From Pigmentiphaga kullae (GTDB taxonomy: Bacteria > Pseudomonadota > Gammaproteobacteria > Burkholderiales > Burkholderiaceae_B): DNA of 64,000 nt. Every line of letters starts with the position of its first letter. Position 1 is the stretch's first letter. The notes below the pieces were generated by a model. That model searched no databases, had not been told where the DNA came from, and saw nothing but the letters and a program-made list of their open reading frames with translations. The position numbers were made by a program, and so were the translations under genes. Below are positions 39,086 to 47,977 of the stretch, in pieces. The stretch is from positions 1,426,001 to 1,490,000 of the forward strand of contig NZ_SGXC01000002.1 of NCBI RefSeq assembly GCF_004216695.1. The letters run 5' to 3'.

Positions 39086-40369
39086 TCATCGCGTCACCAG
39101 GTGCTTGTGCAGATTCGGCAGCCACCGCGACAGCCATTTCGCACCCGGCGGCAAAGCCTGGTCATACGCGCCCAGCGAATCCACCAACCCGTGCACAGCC
39201 CTCACATAGGGGTCGCGGTCGGCCACCTCGTGCAGCAACCGGCCCTGGTTGGTGCTGTTCATCAGCGCCAGCGCGCGGTCGGGCAACGTTCCCAGCAACT
39301 GCACGTCGAACCGCTGTGCGATCTGCTCGGCGGTCATGCCATAGCGCTCGTCGTAGCGGTTCACCACCAGCCGCATCCTGGCGCGGTCCACGTCGCGGCC
39401 GTCCAGGTCGCGCAGGACGTCCGCCAGCGAGACCAGGGCGCCCACCGACTGGTCCGTGACGATCCACGCCTGGTCGGCGGCCCGTACCATGCCGGCCACG
39501 AAGTCCGGATTGGAGAATCCGCCCACGTCGGCCACCAGCAGGCCGAAGTGCTGGCGCAGGCGGTCCAGCAGTCCCAGCGAATCCGCATGCGATACCGTGC
39601 GCATCTCGGCCAGGTCGCGCGGCAGCGAGATCACCGCCACGCCGCTGGCGCTGCGCGTAAGCGCGGTGTTGACCAGGGTCTCGTCGAAGCGGCGCAGGTT
39701 GCGTACCGCCTCGGCGAAATGGAAGCTGCCGGATACGTTCAGATAGAGCTGGCCGTCGGCCACGGGCAGGCCCAGGTCCAGCAGTGCCGCGGGACCGCGC
39801 AGGCTGCTGGCCGGCCGCCCTTCCGCCGCCGGTGCCGCTTCCCCCTGGACTTGCGCCATGGAGGTCAGATGCGCCGCCAGCGTGGTCGTACCCAGCCCGG
39901 CGCGCACGCCCAGCAACACCACCATCTGGCCGCGTCCCGGCACGCCGCTCGTGGCATGGGACTGCAGCACGCGCCGCACGACATCGCGCACTTCGGACTC
40001 GTCGGCCGGATCGATGAAATCCCGCACGCCAGCCCGCAGGGCAGCCACGGCGCCCTGCGGCCGCATCATGCTGCCCACCGCGACGACCGGCAGCGCGGGC
40101 GCCACGCGCGCCAGCGTCTTCGCCAGGTCACTGGCGTGCAGCAGCCTGCCGGGTTCGTTGTCGTCCGAGCCGAAATCCAGCAACACCATCTGCGGTCCGA
40201 GTTCGGCCAGGCGCGCCGACAATCGGTCGGGAACCACGTCTTCCTGAACAACCACGCCATCATGCCTCAGCACCGCGGCCAGACGCTGCGCCGATGAGCT
40301 GTCGCCGGTGAAGAACAGGAAACGGCGAGTATCCAACAAACTCGCCAACTCCTTGCTCGGGGCGTTCAT
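39086..40369 (-). CDS. tadZ: TadZ/CpaE-like pilus localisation protein
   Basis: A 427-residue protein with an N-terminal receiver-like domain (residues 1-135, FLFFTGDSSSAQRLAAVLRH) and a MinD/ParA-like domain. The P-loop region reads LLGVRAGLGTTTLAAHL and lacks the usual lysines, so ATP binding may be altered. VADVGGFSNPDFVAGMVRAA and LVVNRYDERYGMTAEQI are typical of TadZ/CpaE. It places the Tad machine at a cell pole in studied bacteria. AGGAG precedes the ATG. Confidence 0.88.
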   Translation of the reverse strand: MNAPSKELASLLDTRRFLFFTGDSSSAQRLAAVLRHDGVVVQEDVVPDRLSARLAELGPQMVLLDFGSDDNEPGRLLHASDLAKTLARVAPALPVVAVGSMMRPQGAVAALRAGVRDFIDPADESEVRDVVRRVLQSHATSGVPGRGQMVVLLGVRAGLGTTTLAAHLTSMAQVQGEAAPAAEGRPASSLRGPAALLDLGLPVADGQLYLNVSGSFHFAEAVRNLRRFDETLVNTALTRSASGVAVISLPRDLAEMRTVSHADSLGLLDRLRQHFGLLVADVGGFSNPDFVAGMVRAADQAWIVTDQSVGALVSLADVLRDLDGRDVDRARMRLVVNRYDERYGMTAEQIAQRFDVQLLGTLPDRALALMNSTNQGRLLHEVADRDPYVRAVHGLVDSLGAYDQALPPGAKWLSRWLPNLHKHLVTR

Positions 40370-40402
40370 ATACGACTCCTACAGATACCCGGTAACAACC
40401 GA

Positions 40403-41722
40403 CTACTTGGAAAAACCAGGCAACTCATCATTGCTCGCGACACCCAGCAGGAAATGGCCCCAGGCATTGGTCGCGGAGTCACGCTTCTCGTTCGCGCCCG
40501 GCATGGGCGGTTTGACGCCCTTGGCCAAAGGCTTGACCAGGTGCGGCGTCACGACGATCAGCAGCTCCTTTTCCTTTTGGGAGTACCTCATGTTCCGGAA
40601 AAAGGTACCTATGATGGGCAGGTCTCCCAGGAACGGCAGCTTGTCCAGATTCGAAGTGGTCGAACGCGACACCAGACCGCCGATCACGAAGCTCTCGCCG
40701 TCGCCGAGTTCGACCGTGGTGTCGGCCCGGCGGGTGATGATGGCGGGGATCTGGATATTGTTGAGCGTGATGCCGTTGGTCCAGTCCAGGTCGCTGGCCT
40801 CGGGCGCAACCTTGAGTGCGATGCGGTCCTTGGCCAGCACCGTTGGTGTCAACGTCAGTCCGATCCCGAAAGGCTTGTACATGACCGTGGTCGTGCCCAA
40901 GCCACCGGCCTGCGGCACGGGCAGTTCGCCCCCTGCCAGGAACTTCGCACTCTGGCCGGACAAGGCAACCAGCGTGGGCTCGGCCAGCACGCGCGCCAGA
41001 CCGTTGGTTTCCAACAGGCGCAGGTTGGTATCGAGCAGGAAATTGCCGCGGCTCAACCCCAGGGTCAGGTCAAAAGCCTTGCCGGTAGGCGCGAGGTCGC
41101 TGGCCAGGCCGAAGCTGAAGCTGCCGCGTCGATTGGAAGCGGAAAAATTGAAGCCGGCTTCCTTCATCACCTGCTTGCTGAATTCCACGACCTTGACTTC
41201 CACCTGAACCACGCCGCCTGTTTCGATGGTGGAAGCATCAAATACGTTTTCTCCCCCCACAGCGTCGCTGGCCGCGGCCGCGGCACGATGATGCGACAGC
41301 ATCGACGGCGACAGTCCGCTCAACACGGCCGCTTCCCCATAGACCTGAGCCTTCGCTCCGTCCCCCTCGCCCAGCAGCGTGGCCAGGTCGCCCGTCACGC
41401 GGACCAGGTAGGCCTGGGGCGCTGCGGCGCCCCGCTGCCAGACCGATACCATGGTGGTACCGGGCTTCTTGCCCACCACCAGCACCCCGCCCTTGCGGCC
41501 GCCGCTGCCCTTCTGGATCACGACGTCGGCCACCTCGGGATCGACCACCGACACACGCTCCAGGTTGCCGGGAATGCTGAGCTGGTACTGATCACGCACC
41601 GCCACCGATATCTGGCGCGGACCGCCCTCGTCGGCCGCGCCGGCCGGCACGGCGAAGGACAGCGTCAACGCCATGGCCAGGGGCGCCAAACGCCGCACGA
41701 AAGCCTGATTGCTGATTTTCAT
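40403..41722 (-). CDS. rcpA: RcpA/CpaC-like outer-membrane secretin
   Basis: A 439-residue secretin with a signal peptide ending AVPAGA. The N-terminal domain includes SIPGNLERVSVVDPEVADVV and a BON-like segment. The C-terminal secretin domain has RVLAEPTLVALSGQSAKFLA, ELPVPQAGG, SFVIGGLVSRSTTSNLDKLP and ends with ELLIVVTPHLVKPL. It forms the outer-membrane channel for the Flp pilus. It is 14 bp after the cpaB-like gene. Confidence 0.93.
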   Translation of the reverse strand: MKISNQAFVRRLAPLAMALTLSFAVPAGAADEGGPRQISVAVRDQYQLSIPGNLERVSVVDPEVADVVIQKGSGGRKGGVLVVGKKPGTTMVSVWQRGAAAPQAYLVRVTGDLATLLGEGDGAKAQVYGEAAVLSGLSPSMLSHHRAAAAASDAVGGENVFDASTIETGGVVQVEVKVVEFSKQVMKEAGFNFSASNRRGSFSFGLASDLAPTGKAFDLTLGLSRGNFLLDTNLRLLETNGLARVLAEPTLVALSGQSAKFLAGGELPVPQAGGLGTTTVMYKPFGIGLTLTPTVLAKDRIALKVAPEASDLDWTNGITLNNIQIPAIITRRADTTVELGDGESFVIGGLVSRSTTSNLDKLPFLGDLPIIGTFFRNMRYSQKEKELLIVVTPHLVKPLAKGVKPPMPGANEKRDSATNAWGHFLLGVASNDELPGFSK

Positions 41723-41736
41723 TGAGGTTCTACCCG

Positions 41737-42699
41737 TTAAAACCCGACGACTTCACGCTTGGTGCCACGCACCACTTCCACCGTATTGCTCTCGACCTTG
41801 GGCGCGGGTGCGGGCCGCCGCGGCCGGACCTGCACCACCGGCGCGGGCCGCTTCACCGCGCCGCCCGACAGGCCTGTGAGTTCCAGGCCGGCATAGGCCT
41901 GGTTGTCGGCCAGCTCGAGCGCTTCGCGCTGCTCCTTGGTCAAACCGTTCTTTCCTGCCAGGACCGGCGGCGGCTCGGGAAAGAGGCTGGCATCCGGAGC
42001 GGTCGCGTCGGTGGGATTGCGCAGCACCAATTGCAGCTTGCCGTTCTGCGTGGCCAACAGCAGGCGGTTCACATCGGCGGTCGGCACGGCCAGTACCGCA
42101 GTACGGGCCGGCGGGGGCGGATTGTTGTTGCGTACCACCGTCGCGCCATCGTCCGACGGTGCATCGCCGGCGGCCGACGCGGTGCCATAGGTCAGCACGC
42201 GCAGACGCGACAGCAGCAACCTGGCCTGCGTCCTGGTAACGTCTTGTCCTTGCTTGAGCGTGAAGAACACGTCCACGAAATCCCCCGGAGAAACCCGGTT
42301 GCCCGTTCCGACCACCTCATCGACCGGCACCGCCACGGCCCGCTCGCCATCGTTCAGCAGCAGCGTGAGGCCTTTGACCAGGATGCTTTCAGTGACCGGC
42401 GTACCAGGACCGATATCGAACTTGGGAATCTTGCCCGCAAGATCGGTGGTTGCTCGATAGGCACCGGCCGGATCGATGGGTAGTTCCACGACCTTGAGCG
42501 CGCCCGTATCGATGGGTACCCCACCGGGAAGCAATTTGTCCGCCACGACCACTGGAATCCGTTTTTCGGACAATGGCGTAGGTGCGGCCGCCGGCTTGGC
42601 GACCGGAGCGGGTTTGGTCGCCAGCACGAAGGCATAGCCTCCCAGCAGCACCGCCAGCAACACCAGCATGGCTGCGACGATTTTGGTTACGTTGTTCAT
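41737..42699 (-). CDS. rcpC: RcpC/CpaB-like pilus assembly protein
   Basis: A 320-residue envelope protein with one N-terminal helix (VAAMLVLLAVLLGGYAFVLA) and an SAF/RcpC domain: IPVVVADKLLPGGVPIDTGA, then LKGLTLLLNDGERAVAVPVD-like sequence and VSPGDFVDVFFTLKQG. The C-terminus is Pro/Arg-rich. RcpC stabilises the Tad secretin. It lies 46 bp after the second TadE-like gene. Confidence 0.9.
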   Translation of the reverse strand: MNNVTKIVAAMLVLLAVLLGGYAFVLATKPAPVAKPAAAPTPLSEKRIPVVVADKLLPGGVPIDTGALKVVELPIDPAGAYRATTDLAGKIPKFDIGPGTPVTESILVKGLTLLLNDGERAVAVPVDEVVGTGNRVSPGDFVDVFFTLKQGQDVTRTQARLLLSRLRVLTYGTASAAGDAPSDDGATVVRNNNPPPPARTAVLAVPTADVNRLLLATQNGKLQLVLRNPTDATAPDASLFPEPPPVLAGKNGLTKEQREALELADNQAYAGLELTGLSGGAVKRPAPVVQVRPRRPAPAPKVESNTVEVVRGTKREVVGF

Positions 42700-42745
42700 C
42701 AGCTTGTCGCCTCGATACTCGAAAAAAACTCCACGCGCCGGCCTG

Positions 42746-43276
42746 TCACGAACCCGACGTATTCCTTCCCAATTGCACGGTCGCCACGGCCGACAGGTCC
42801 CGTGGAATCCAGGCAGTGTTTTCGCCGAACAAGGACTGCAGCCAATTGCCCAGCGGCAACAGTTCCGGTATCAACGGATACTTCCGATAATCGACATAGG
42901 TCACGACCAGCGAGGCGCAACGCAGGCCCGCGGCATAGGTACACGCCTGGGCCGCCCTGAGCTCGCAGGCCACGGGCGCCTGCCCCATCGATGCGCGACG
43001 CTGACTCAGCCAGTCAACCGACTGCGCCACCGCTCCGCATGCCTCGGCCTGCAGCGATGCGCCCTCCTTCAATCCCGCCAGCGTCGACTGCAAGGCCACG
43101 CGTGCGCCTTCCTCCGCCGCTCGCGACAACGATTGCTGGGCGACGAAGATGCAGCCGTAGCTGATGATTCCGAACAGGATGACGAGAAACAACACGCAGA
43201 CCAGCGAGAACTCGAGCGCGGCGACACCGCGCTGCGCTCGGCTCATACGGGCGGCCTCGGGCAGGGCAGCGCTCAT
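42746..43276 (-). CDS. TadE/TadF-like pseudopilin
   Basis: A 176-residue TadE-like protein. RGVAALEFSLVCVLFLVILF is the pseudopilin processing and membrane region with the conserved Glu, followed by AEEGARVALQSTLAG and a Cys-containing periplasmic domain. Its start overlaps the previous TadE-like gene by four bases. TadE/F proteins help assemble Flp pili after cleavage by TadV. Confidence 0.88.
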   Translation of the reverse strand: MSAALPEAARMSRAQRGVAALEFSLVCVLFLVILFGIISYGCIFVAQQSLSRAAEEGARVALQSTLAGLKEGASLQAEACGAVAQSVDWLSQRRASMGQAPVACELRAAQACTYAAGLRCASLVVTYVDYRKYPLIPELLPLGNWLQSLFGENTAWIPRDLSAVATVQLGRNTSGS

Positions 43277-43923
43277 GCTCCTCCCCCGGACGAACCCAGT
43301 TGCAGCGCCCCCGGATCCAGCGCCACCCTGGCCGTGGCGCTCAACACATCGGGAATGACGAGAAACGTGCCCGGCAGCGACGGCACGAGCGGATTCGCGC
43401 TGTAGGCGTAGCTCACGTTCAGCGTCGCAAAGCACATTTCTTCCTGCCGATACCCGCAGGCCACCGACGGTCCCGCTGGCGCCGCGCCCAGCGTCGTCGT
43501 GCACGACGCCGCCGTATCCATGGTGCCGTCCGCCTTCAGGCACGGCCCCTTGATCGAGGCGGTGCAGGTCGGCGTGATGGTTCCGCTCCCGACCTCTCCC
43601 AACCATGCCGCGCGCAGCTTCGCCACTTCGCAGCCATGTTCGAGGCGTCCCAGCATCTGCGCCATGAACCCGGTGCCCGCCGCGGAAGGAAGGTAATACC
43701 GCAGGCTTGCGCGGGCGCCTTCCTCGACCGCCAGCGTCAGCGACTGCTGCGTCGTGAAGATCAGGCCGAAGCTCAACACGCCATAGAGAACCAGAAAGAA
43801 GATAGGGAAAATCAGGGCGAATTCGAGCGCATAGGCACCCCGCTGCGAGACGACGCGATGCCATCGATCCTTCGCCACGGTGCGTATGTCAGCGTTTTTC
43901 ACTATTGCCTCGAATTTCGCCAT
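43273..43923 (-). CDS. tadE: TadE-like pseudopilin
   Basis: A 216-residue TadE-like protein. RGAYALEFALIFPIFFLVLY is the processing and membrane region, and QQSLTLAVEEGARASLRYYL follows it. Four or more cysteines in the periplasmic part (CTASIKGPC, CGYRQEEMC) could form disulfides. The ATG follows the tadV stop directly; a GTG at codon 8 with GAGG before it is an alternative start. Confidence 0.88.
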   Translation of the reverse strand: MAKFEAIVKNADIRTVAKDRWHRVVSQRGAYALEFALIFPIFFLVLYGVLSFGLIFTTQQSLTLAVEEGARASLRYYLPSAAGTGFMAQMLGRLEHGCEVAKLRAAWLGEVGSGTITPTCTASIKGPCLKADGTMDTAASCTTTLGAAPAGPSVACGYRQEEMCFATLNVSYAYSANPLVPSLPGTFLVIPDVLSATARVALDPGALQLGSSGGGA

Positions 43924-44469
43924 CTATGTTGAATACAGGGCCCAGATCGCCCCCAGGGCGAGATACGCCGCATAGGGGATGCCGGCACGGCCCGCCCGGA
44001 TACCAGCCACCCAGGACGCCATCCGTTGAACCACATCCGGACTGCGGATCCTTTCCTGCACACCCGCCAACTGCAGGTCTGCCCAGGTGCCCAACGGATG
44101 ATTCCGATGAACCATCGAAACCACTGCATGGATACCGGCCATGCCGCTGCCCAATAACCAGGCAATGACCAGAGGTGTCGGCTCCATCCAGAAACCCAAT
44201 ACTGCAAAAAACTTCACGTCCCCCGCCCCCATGGCCTTGAACACATAGAGCGGCACGAGAAAGAGCAGCGCGAGCAGCAAACCCATGCCGGCACTCGCCC
44301 ATGCGCTGGTGAGTCCTTCTGGAGCCGTTCCACCGAAGACCAGCCAACCCAGTTTGAGCAGCAATCCCACCAGGATCAGCCAATTGAAAACACGGCGAAA
44401 GAGCAGGTCGCTGCCCACGACCAAGGCGCAGAAAACGACGAACACGAAAGCTTGACTGCCGTTGACCAT
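43924..44469 (-). CDS. tadV: TadV/CpaA-like prepilin peptidase
   Basis: A 181-residue A24-family aspartic prepilin peptidase. The active-site GxGD motif is in KAMGAGDVKFFAVLGFW, and a second Asp lies in the first loop (VVGSDLLFRRVFNW). About six membrane helices are present. It trims Flp prepilin and TadE/F. GGGAG lies eight bases before the ATG at 44469, which is preferred to the ATG at 44493. Confidence 0.9.
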   Translation of the reverse strand: MVNGSQAFVFVVFCALVVGSDLLFRRVFNWLILVGLLLKLGWLVFGGTAPEGLTSAWASAGMGLLLALLFLVPLYVFKAMGAGDVKFFAVLGFWMEPTPLVIAWLLGSGMAGIHAVVSMVHRNHPLGTWADLQLAGVQERIRSPDVVQRMASWVAGIRAGRAGIPYAAYLALGAIWALYST

Positions 44470-44526
44470 ATATTTATGACTCCCCCGGGCCATATCGACC
44501 CGGGGTAATTTTTCAATTTGCCACGA

Positions 44527-44706
44527 TCAGGTCGGAGCTGGCGTGGTCGGCAGTTTGTCGACCACTTTTTGAAACATCTCCTTGAGCCCGGTACCGAGCA
44601 GAGTCAAAACGCCAATGATCACCACGGCAATCAAGCCCGCAATCAGTCCATACTCGATGGCGGTCGCGCCGTCGTCTTCCTTCAAGAATTTCATCACCTG
44701 ATTCAT
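44527..44706 (-). CDS. flp: Flp-family type IVb pilin
   Basis: A 59-residue prepilin: a short leader (MNQVMKFLKEDDG) then ATAIEYGLIAGLIAVVIIG, the Flp motif with Glu and Tyr after the cleavage Gly. It forms the Tad pilus fibre and is the first gene of the locus. GGAG lies six bases before the ATG. The 57-bp gap to tadV may hold an attenuator so that pilin is made in excess, but I see no strong hairpin. Confidence 0.93.
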   Translation of the reverse strand: MNQVMKFLKEDDGATAIEYGLIAGLIAVVIIGVLTLLGTGLKEMFQKVVDKLPTTPAPT

Positions 44707-44842
44707 TTTAATCTCCATCTCTGAAAAAAAAGGAAACATTTTCTTCGGCATTATCAGCCGATTCATTCACGACTGCATTCCTATATTTTCGATGACACCT
44801 CCCCAAAGAAAATGCCAGAAAAACGAATATCGCTATGGGCAA

Positions 44843-45640
44843 TCATTTGCGATTTTCCGGGCGTTGGCGCGAGTAAATGACGTGGTCGACCCGGCTTGCG
44901 GCGTTGGCCCGCACCTCCTCGGAACTACGGTGCAGTTCGATGCGCATGACGACCAGCGTCACGACGGAAATCAGGAATACCGCATAGGGCAGCACGCTGC
45001 CGTCGAGCTGCCAGCCGGTAAAGGTGCGCGGGGTCGAACAGATGATGGTGCCGGCGGCCACGCCCGTGTAATGCATGCCGCACACGGCCAGCGCCATGAC
45101 CAGGGCGGCACTGACGCGCTGCAGTTCGCTGGTCAGGTTGAACGCCAGCCAGATGGCCGCGGTGGCCGCGGCCACCGCGATGACCACGGAAAGCAGCACC
45201 AGAGCGATGCTCCAGTCGAAGAAGGCATCCATGCGCATGGAGCCCATGCCGATGTAGTGCATGCCGGCCACGCCGAATCCCGCCAGCACTCCCGCCGTCA
45301 GGCAGCGGTCCAGGGAAAATGGGGCGCTGCCCACATACCAGAGCGCGGCGCCGGCGAATATCACCGCCACCACCAGGCTGAGCAGATTGAGCCAGAGTCC
45401 GTATGCCACTCCCAGCGGTATGACCTGGGCGAGCATTCCGATGAAATGCATGCTCCATATACCCACCCCTCCGAGCGCAATACCGGCGACGATGACGTAC
45501 CCCACGTGCACGCCGCCATCCAGCGTTCGAATACGACTGGCAGCCAATAACGCCACATACGCGCCCAATGCGGAAATCACAAAGGACAGCGCGACCAAGC
45601 TAGCGTCAAAACTCAGAGGGAGAATGTCTCCAGGCTGCAT
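44843..45640 (-). CDS. MHYT-domain membrane protein
   Basis: A 265-residue protein with seven membrane helices and three MHYT motif copies: SMHFIGML, GMHYIGM and GMHYTGV. The His and Met residues are thought to bind copper in a sensor for O2, CO or NO. In other proteins this domain is fused to GGDEF/EAL or kinase modules; here it stands alone with a short C-terminal tail. It lies 137 bp upstream of the flp pilin gene, same strand, so it could be linked to control of pilus genes. Confidence 0.9.
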   Translation of the reverse strand: MQPGDILPLSFDASLVALSFVISALGAYVALLAASRIRTLDGGVHVGYVIVAGIALGGVGIWSMHFIGMLAQVIPLGVAYGLWLNLLSLVVAVIFAGAALWYVGSAPFSLDRCLTAGVLAGFGVAGMHYIGMGSMRMDAFFDWSIALVLLSVVIAVAAATAAIWLAFNLTSELQRVSAALVMALAVCGMHYTGVAAGTIICSTPRTFTGWQLDGSVLPYAVFLISVVTLVVMRIELHRSSEEVRANAASRVDHVIYSRQRPENRK

Positions 45641-46004
45641 CGCAGGCTCTCTTATGTAACGCTCGGTTACGCATACCGTACAGGCATCGATCCGAGCTTG
45701 TCAATATCTGCTTTCTTAAGAATTTCTATTAATCCGATGAAGACAAGAGCCAGGAAATCGCTTTTCTGGTCCGGCATCTTTGTTAATCACCAGATAATCT
45801 CAAGTTTGCGAATATTTATTCCATAGGAAAACCGAACGATTAAAAGAGTTTTAGTATCTTCCGGTAACGTCCTACAAACGTCCCACTACGAAAAACCCCC
45901 TCAAAATCCCGTCCCACCCCCGATCGGCGCACCCTAAGACAGTATTCGTATGGCACACTGCGCGCGATGACGATCGTTTACGCATATTTGCTCCATATTC
46001 CCCA
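45641..46004. promoter_or_regulatory. AT-rich intergenic region with candidate MHYT and tpsB promoters
   Basis: This 364-bp region between divergent genes holds no ORF worth reporting. Near 45653-45675 is an imperfect inverted repeat with GTAAC-GCTCG-GTTAC at its core. GGTAACGTCC lies at 45863-45872. TGGCAC at 45951-45956 is a perfect sigma-54 -24 element with GC ten bases beyond its GG, but the -12 box otherwise deviates (GCGCG). AT-rich stretches at 45700-45850 could carry ordinary promoters or IHF sites. Confidence 0.4.
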
Positions 46005-47699
46005 ATGACCTCGTTTTCATCGGGAAAACCCGAATTCCGCACGCTTAAACTGGCCCTGTTGATTGCGGGGGCCATATCTCCGTTAGCGGCATCGGCGGCG
46101 GACAGTCCGCTTCGGGGAAACCCTGCGGAATCACTGCCTCCGGTATCCGTGCCGGTCCCGGCCGCGGCCCCTTCCGTATCTGTTCCGGCGCCCGCGCAGA
46201 ACGAAGCGATCCAGGCCCTGCTGGCGCATAGACTGGTGCCGAAGCAGTTCGACGTCTCCGGCGTCACGGCGATCGACTTCCAGAAGGTGATCGACCTGCT
46301 GGAACCGCTGGCAGGCAAGGAAATCACCGTTGCCGAACTGATCCAGCGCACCGATGCCATCACCCAGCTCTATCGCGATGCCGGCTATGCGCTGTCCTTC
46401 GCCCTGATCCAGTCGCAGGACTTCCGCGACGGGCTGGTCAAGGTGACCGTGGTCGAAGGCTATGTGGGCAGCACCCGGATCGAAGGCGATGCCGGCAACG
46501 CCGCGGCCAAGATCCGCGACTATGCCGCGCGCATCGAGGCCGAGCGGCCGCTGACCCGGGCCACGCTGGAACGCTACCTGAACCTGATGACCACGGTGGC
46601 CGGCGCCACGATCAAGCCCGAGCTCGCGCTGCCCAAGCGCGCCGACGGCTCCACGGAACTGGTCGTGAACGTAGGCTACAAGGCCTTCCGCCTGGACACC
46701 GGCATCGGCAACCTGGGCACCGGCGTCCATGCCATGCTGACCGCGACCGCCAACAGCCTGACGCCGCTGGCCGAACAGATCCAGGTCACCACGGCGGTGC
46801 CGCGCGGCAGCGATCATCTGGAGTACTACGCGGCCAACGTCGCCGTGCCGGTGGGCAGCGACGGCATGACGGTGCGCGCGGAGGCCTACAGCTACGCCGC
46901 CAACCCCGAGAACGACAGCCTGAACGCGCAGAACATCGACCGCCGGGTCCGCAACCAGCGGGCCGGACTCAGCGTGAGCTATCCCTTCCTGCTGGCCAAC
47001 CGGGAATCGCTGACGGGCACGGCGGGCTTCTACGCCTCGCGCAACAACGACACGTACAGCAGCCGCATCACCGGCAACCAGGTCACGCTCAGCAACCACC
47101 TGCGCGTGCTGCGCGGCGAGCTGGCCTACGCCCAGGCCACCGACAGGCAATCGCGGCGCATCACCGCCGCGATCTACAAGGGCATGGACGGCCTGGGCGC
47201 GGAACAGAGCGCGAACAGCAGCTACGACCTGGGCTTCACGCGCTATACGCTGATGGCCAACCAGAACTTCACGCTGCCCCATCAGTTCGGACTGTCGCTG
47301 GCCGCGCTGGGCCAGTACAGCGCGGATTCCCTGCCCACCTCCGAACAGGTCACGTTCGGCGGACAGCGCTTCGGGCGCGGCTATCCCGCGGGCGAATTGG
47401 GCGGAGACAAGGGCTATGGCGCATCCATCGAGTTGAACCGGCGCTTCGGGGTGGGCCTGCCCTACCTGCAAAGCGTCACGCCCTACGTGCTGGCCGACTA
47501 CGCTCACGTCAAACTGAACAACAAGAATTTCACACTGGCCACGGACACGTTGACATCGCTGGCCCTGGGCCTGCGCGTGACCGACCAGCGCCACTACGCA
47601 TTCGATCTGAACCTGGCCAAGCCCGTCGGCGACAAGCCGGTCAACAGCAGCGGCCGGCCGCTGCGCCTGAACGCCAACTACTCGCTGCGGTTCGACTGA
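46005..47699 (+). CDS. ShlB/FhaC/HecB-type outer-membrane transporter (TpsB)
   Basis: A 564-residue two-partner-secretion translocator, standard length. A signal peptide ends near PLAASA, followed by a Pro/Val-rich linker. Two POTRA domains then occupy about residues 65-220 (for example YRDAGYALSFALIQSQDFRD, then LVKVTVVEGYVGSTRIEGD). The rest is a 16-stranded barrel with the conserved GGQRFGRGYP loop-6 motif and a C-terminal LRFD. TpsB proteins export large TpsA exoproteins that carry an N-terminal TPS domain. No such gene is adjacent; the next gene is the collagen-like lipoprotein. The ATG at 46005 is the first plausible start. Confidence 0.92.
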   Translation: MTSFSSGKPEFRTLKLALLIAGAISPLAASAADSPLRGNPAESLPPVSVPVPAAAPSVSVPAPAQNEAIQALLAHRLVPKQFDVSGVTAIDFQKVIDLLEPLAGKEITVAELIQRTDAITQLYRDAGYALSFALIQSQDFRDGLVKVTVVEGYVGSTRIEGDAGNAAAKIRDYAARIEAERPLTRATLERYLNLMTTVAGATIKPELALPKRADGSTELVVNVGYKAFRLDTGIGNLGTGVHAMLTATANSLTPLAEQIQVTTAVPRGSDHLEYYAANVAVPVGSDGMTVRAEAYSYAANPENDSLNAQNIDRRVRNQRAGLSVSYPFLLANRESLTGTAGFYASRNNDTYSSRITGNQVTLSNHLRVLRGELAYAQATDRQSRRITAAIYKGMDGLGAEQSANSSYDLGFTRYTLMANQNFTLPHQFGLSLAALGQYSADSLPTSEQVTFGGQRFGRGYPAGELGGDKGYGASIELNRRFGVGLPYLQSVTPYVLADYAHVKLNNKNFTLATDTLTSLALGLRVTDQRHYAFDLNLAKPVGDKPVNSSGRPLRLNANYSLRFD

Positions 47700-47712
47700 C
47701 CCGCACGCGGTC

Positions 47713-47750
47713 TTCGTTACGTAACAGGGGGTTCCCTGCTACGTAACGAA
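47713..47750. promoter_or_regulatory. 17-bp inverted repeat with GTTACGTAAC cores
   Basis: TTCGTTACGTAACAGGG (47713-47729) pairs with CCCTGCTACGTAACGAA (47734-47750) around a four-base loop, with one mismatch. It lies 13 bp after the tpsB stop and about 160-200 bp before the -24/-12 promoter. There is no T-run, so it is less likely a simple terminator and could be an activator-binding enhancer site. Confidence 0.5.
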
Positions 47751-47911
47751 ACGCCTCATCCCCCCTCCTTTCGCCTCGCTTCCCAGGGAATCCGGGCGCA
47801 TCGTCTCAGCCGCACGAATTCCCTGAGTTTTCGATTTATCCCCTGTTTGCAAGGTTTTCCGGGTGTTCCGGGGTGGTCGCCCCACGCCTCGGCCCCCTTC
47901 CCGTTGCCCAT

Positions 47912-47927
47912 TGGCACAGCTCTTGCT
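47912..47927 (+). promoter_or_regulatory. sigma-54 (-24/-12) promoter of the collagen-like lipoprotein gene
   Basis: TGGCAC (47912-47917), five bases, then TTGCT (47923-47927) matches the consensus TGGCAC-N5-TTGCW exactly. GG and GC are ten bases apart. Transcription would start near 47938, 40 bp before the ATG. Confidence 0.7.
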
Positions 47928-47977
47928 CGATAGGCGCAGCAGGCAGTGTCGCCGCTTCAGCGATAAGGGGAACAACC

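Noticed and set aside
44707-44842. A sigma-54 promoter before flp (TGGCAT-N5-TTGGG on the minus strand)
   Set aside because: The -12 box lacks the essential C and the -24 box is imperfect, so the match is too weak to annotate.
47713-47750. A Rho-independent terminator after tpsB
   Set aside because: The stem is strong but there is no T-run on either strand, and the internal palindromes suggest a protein-binding site. It is listed as regulatory instead.
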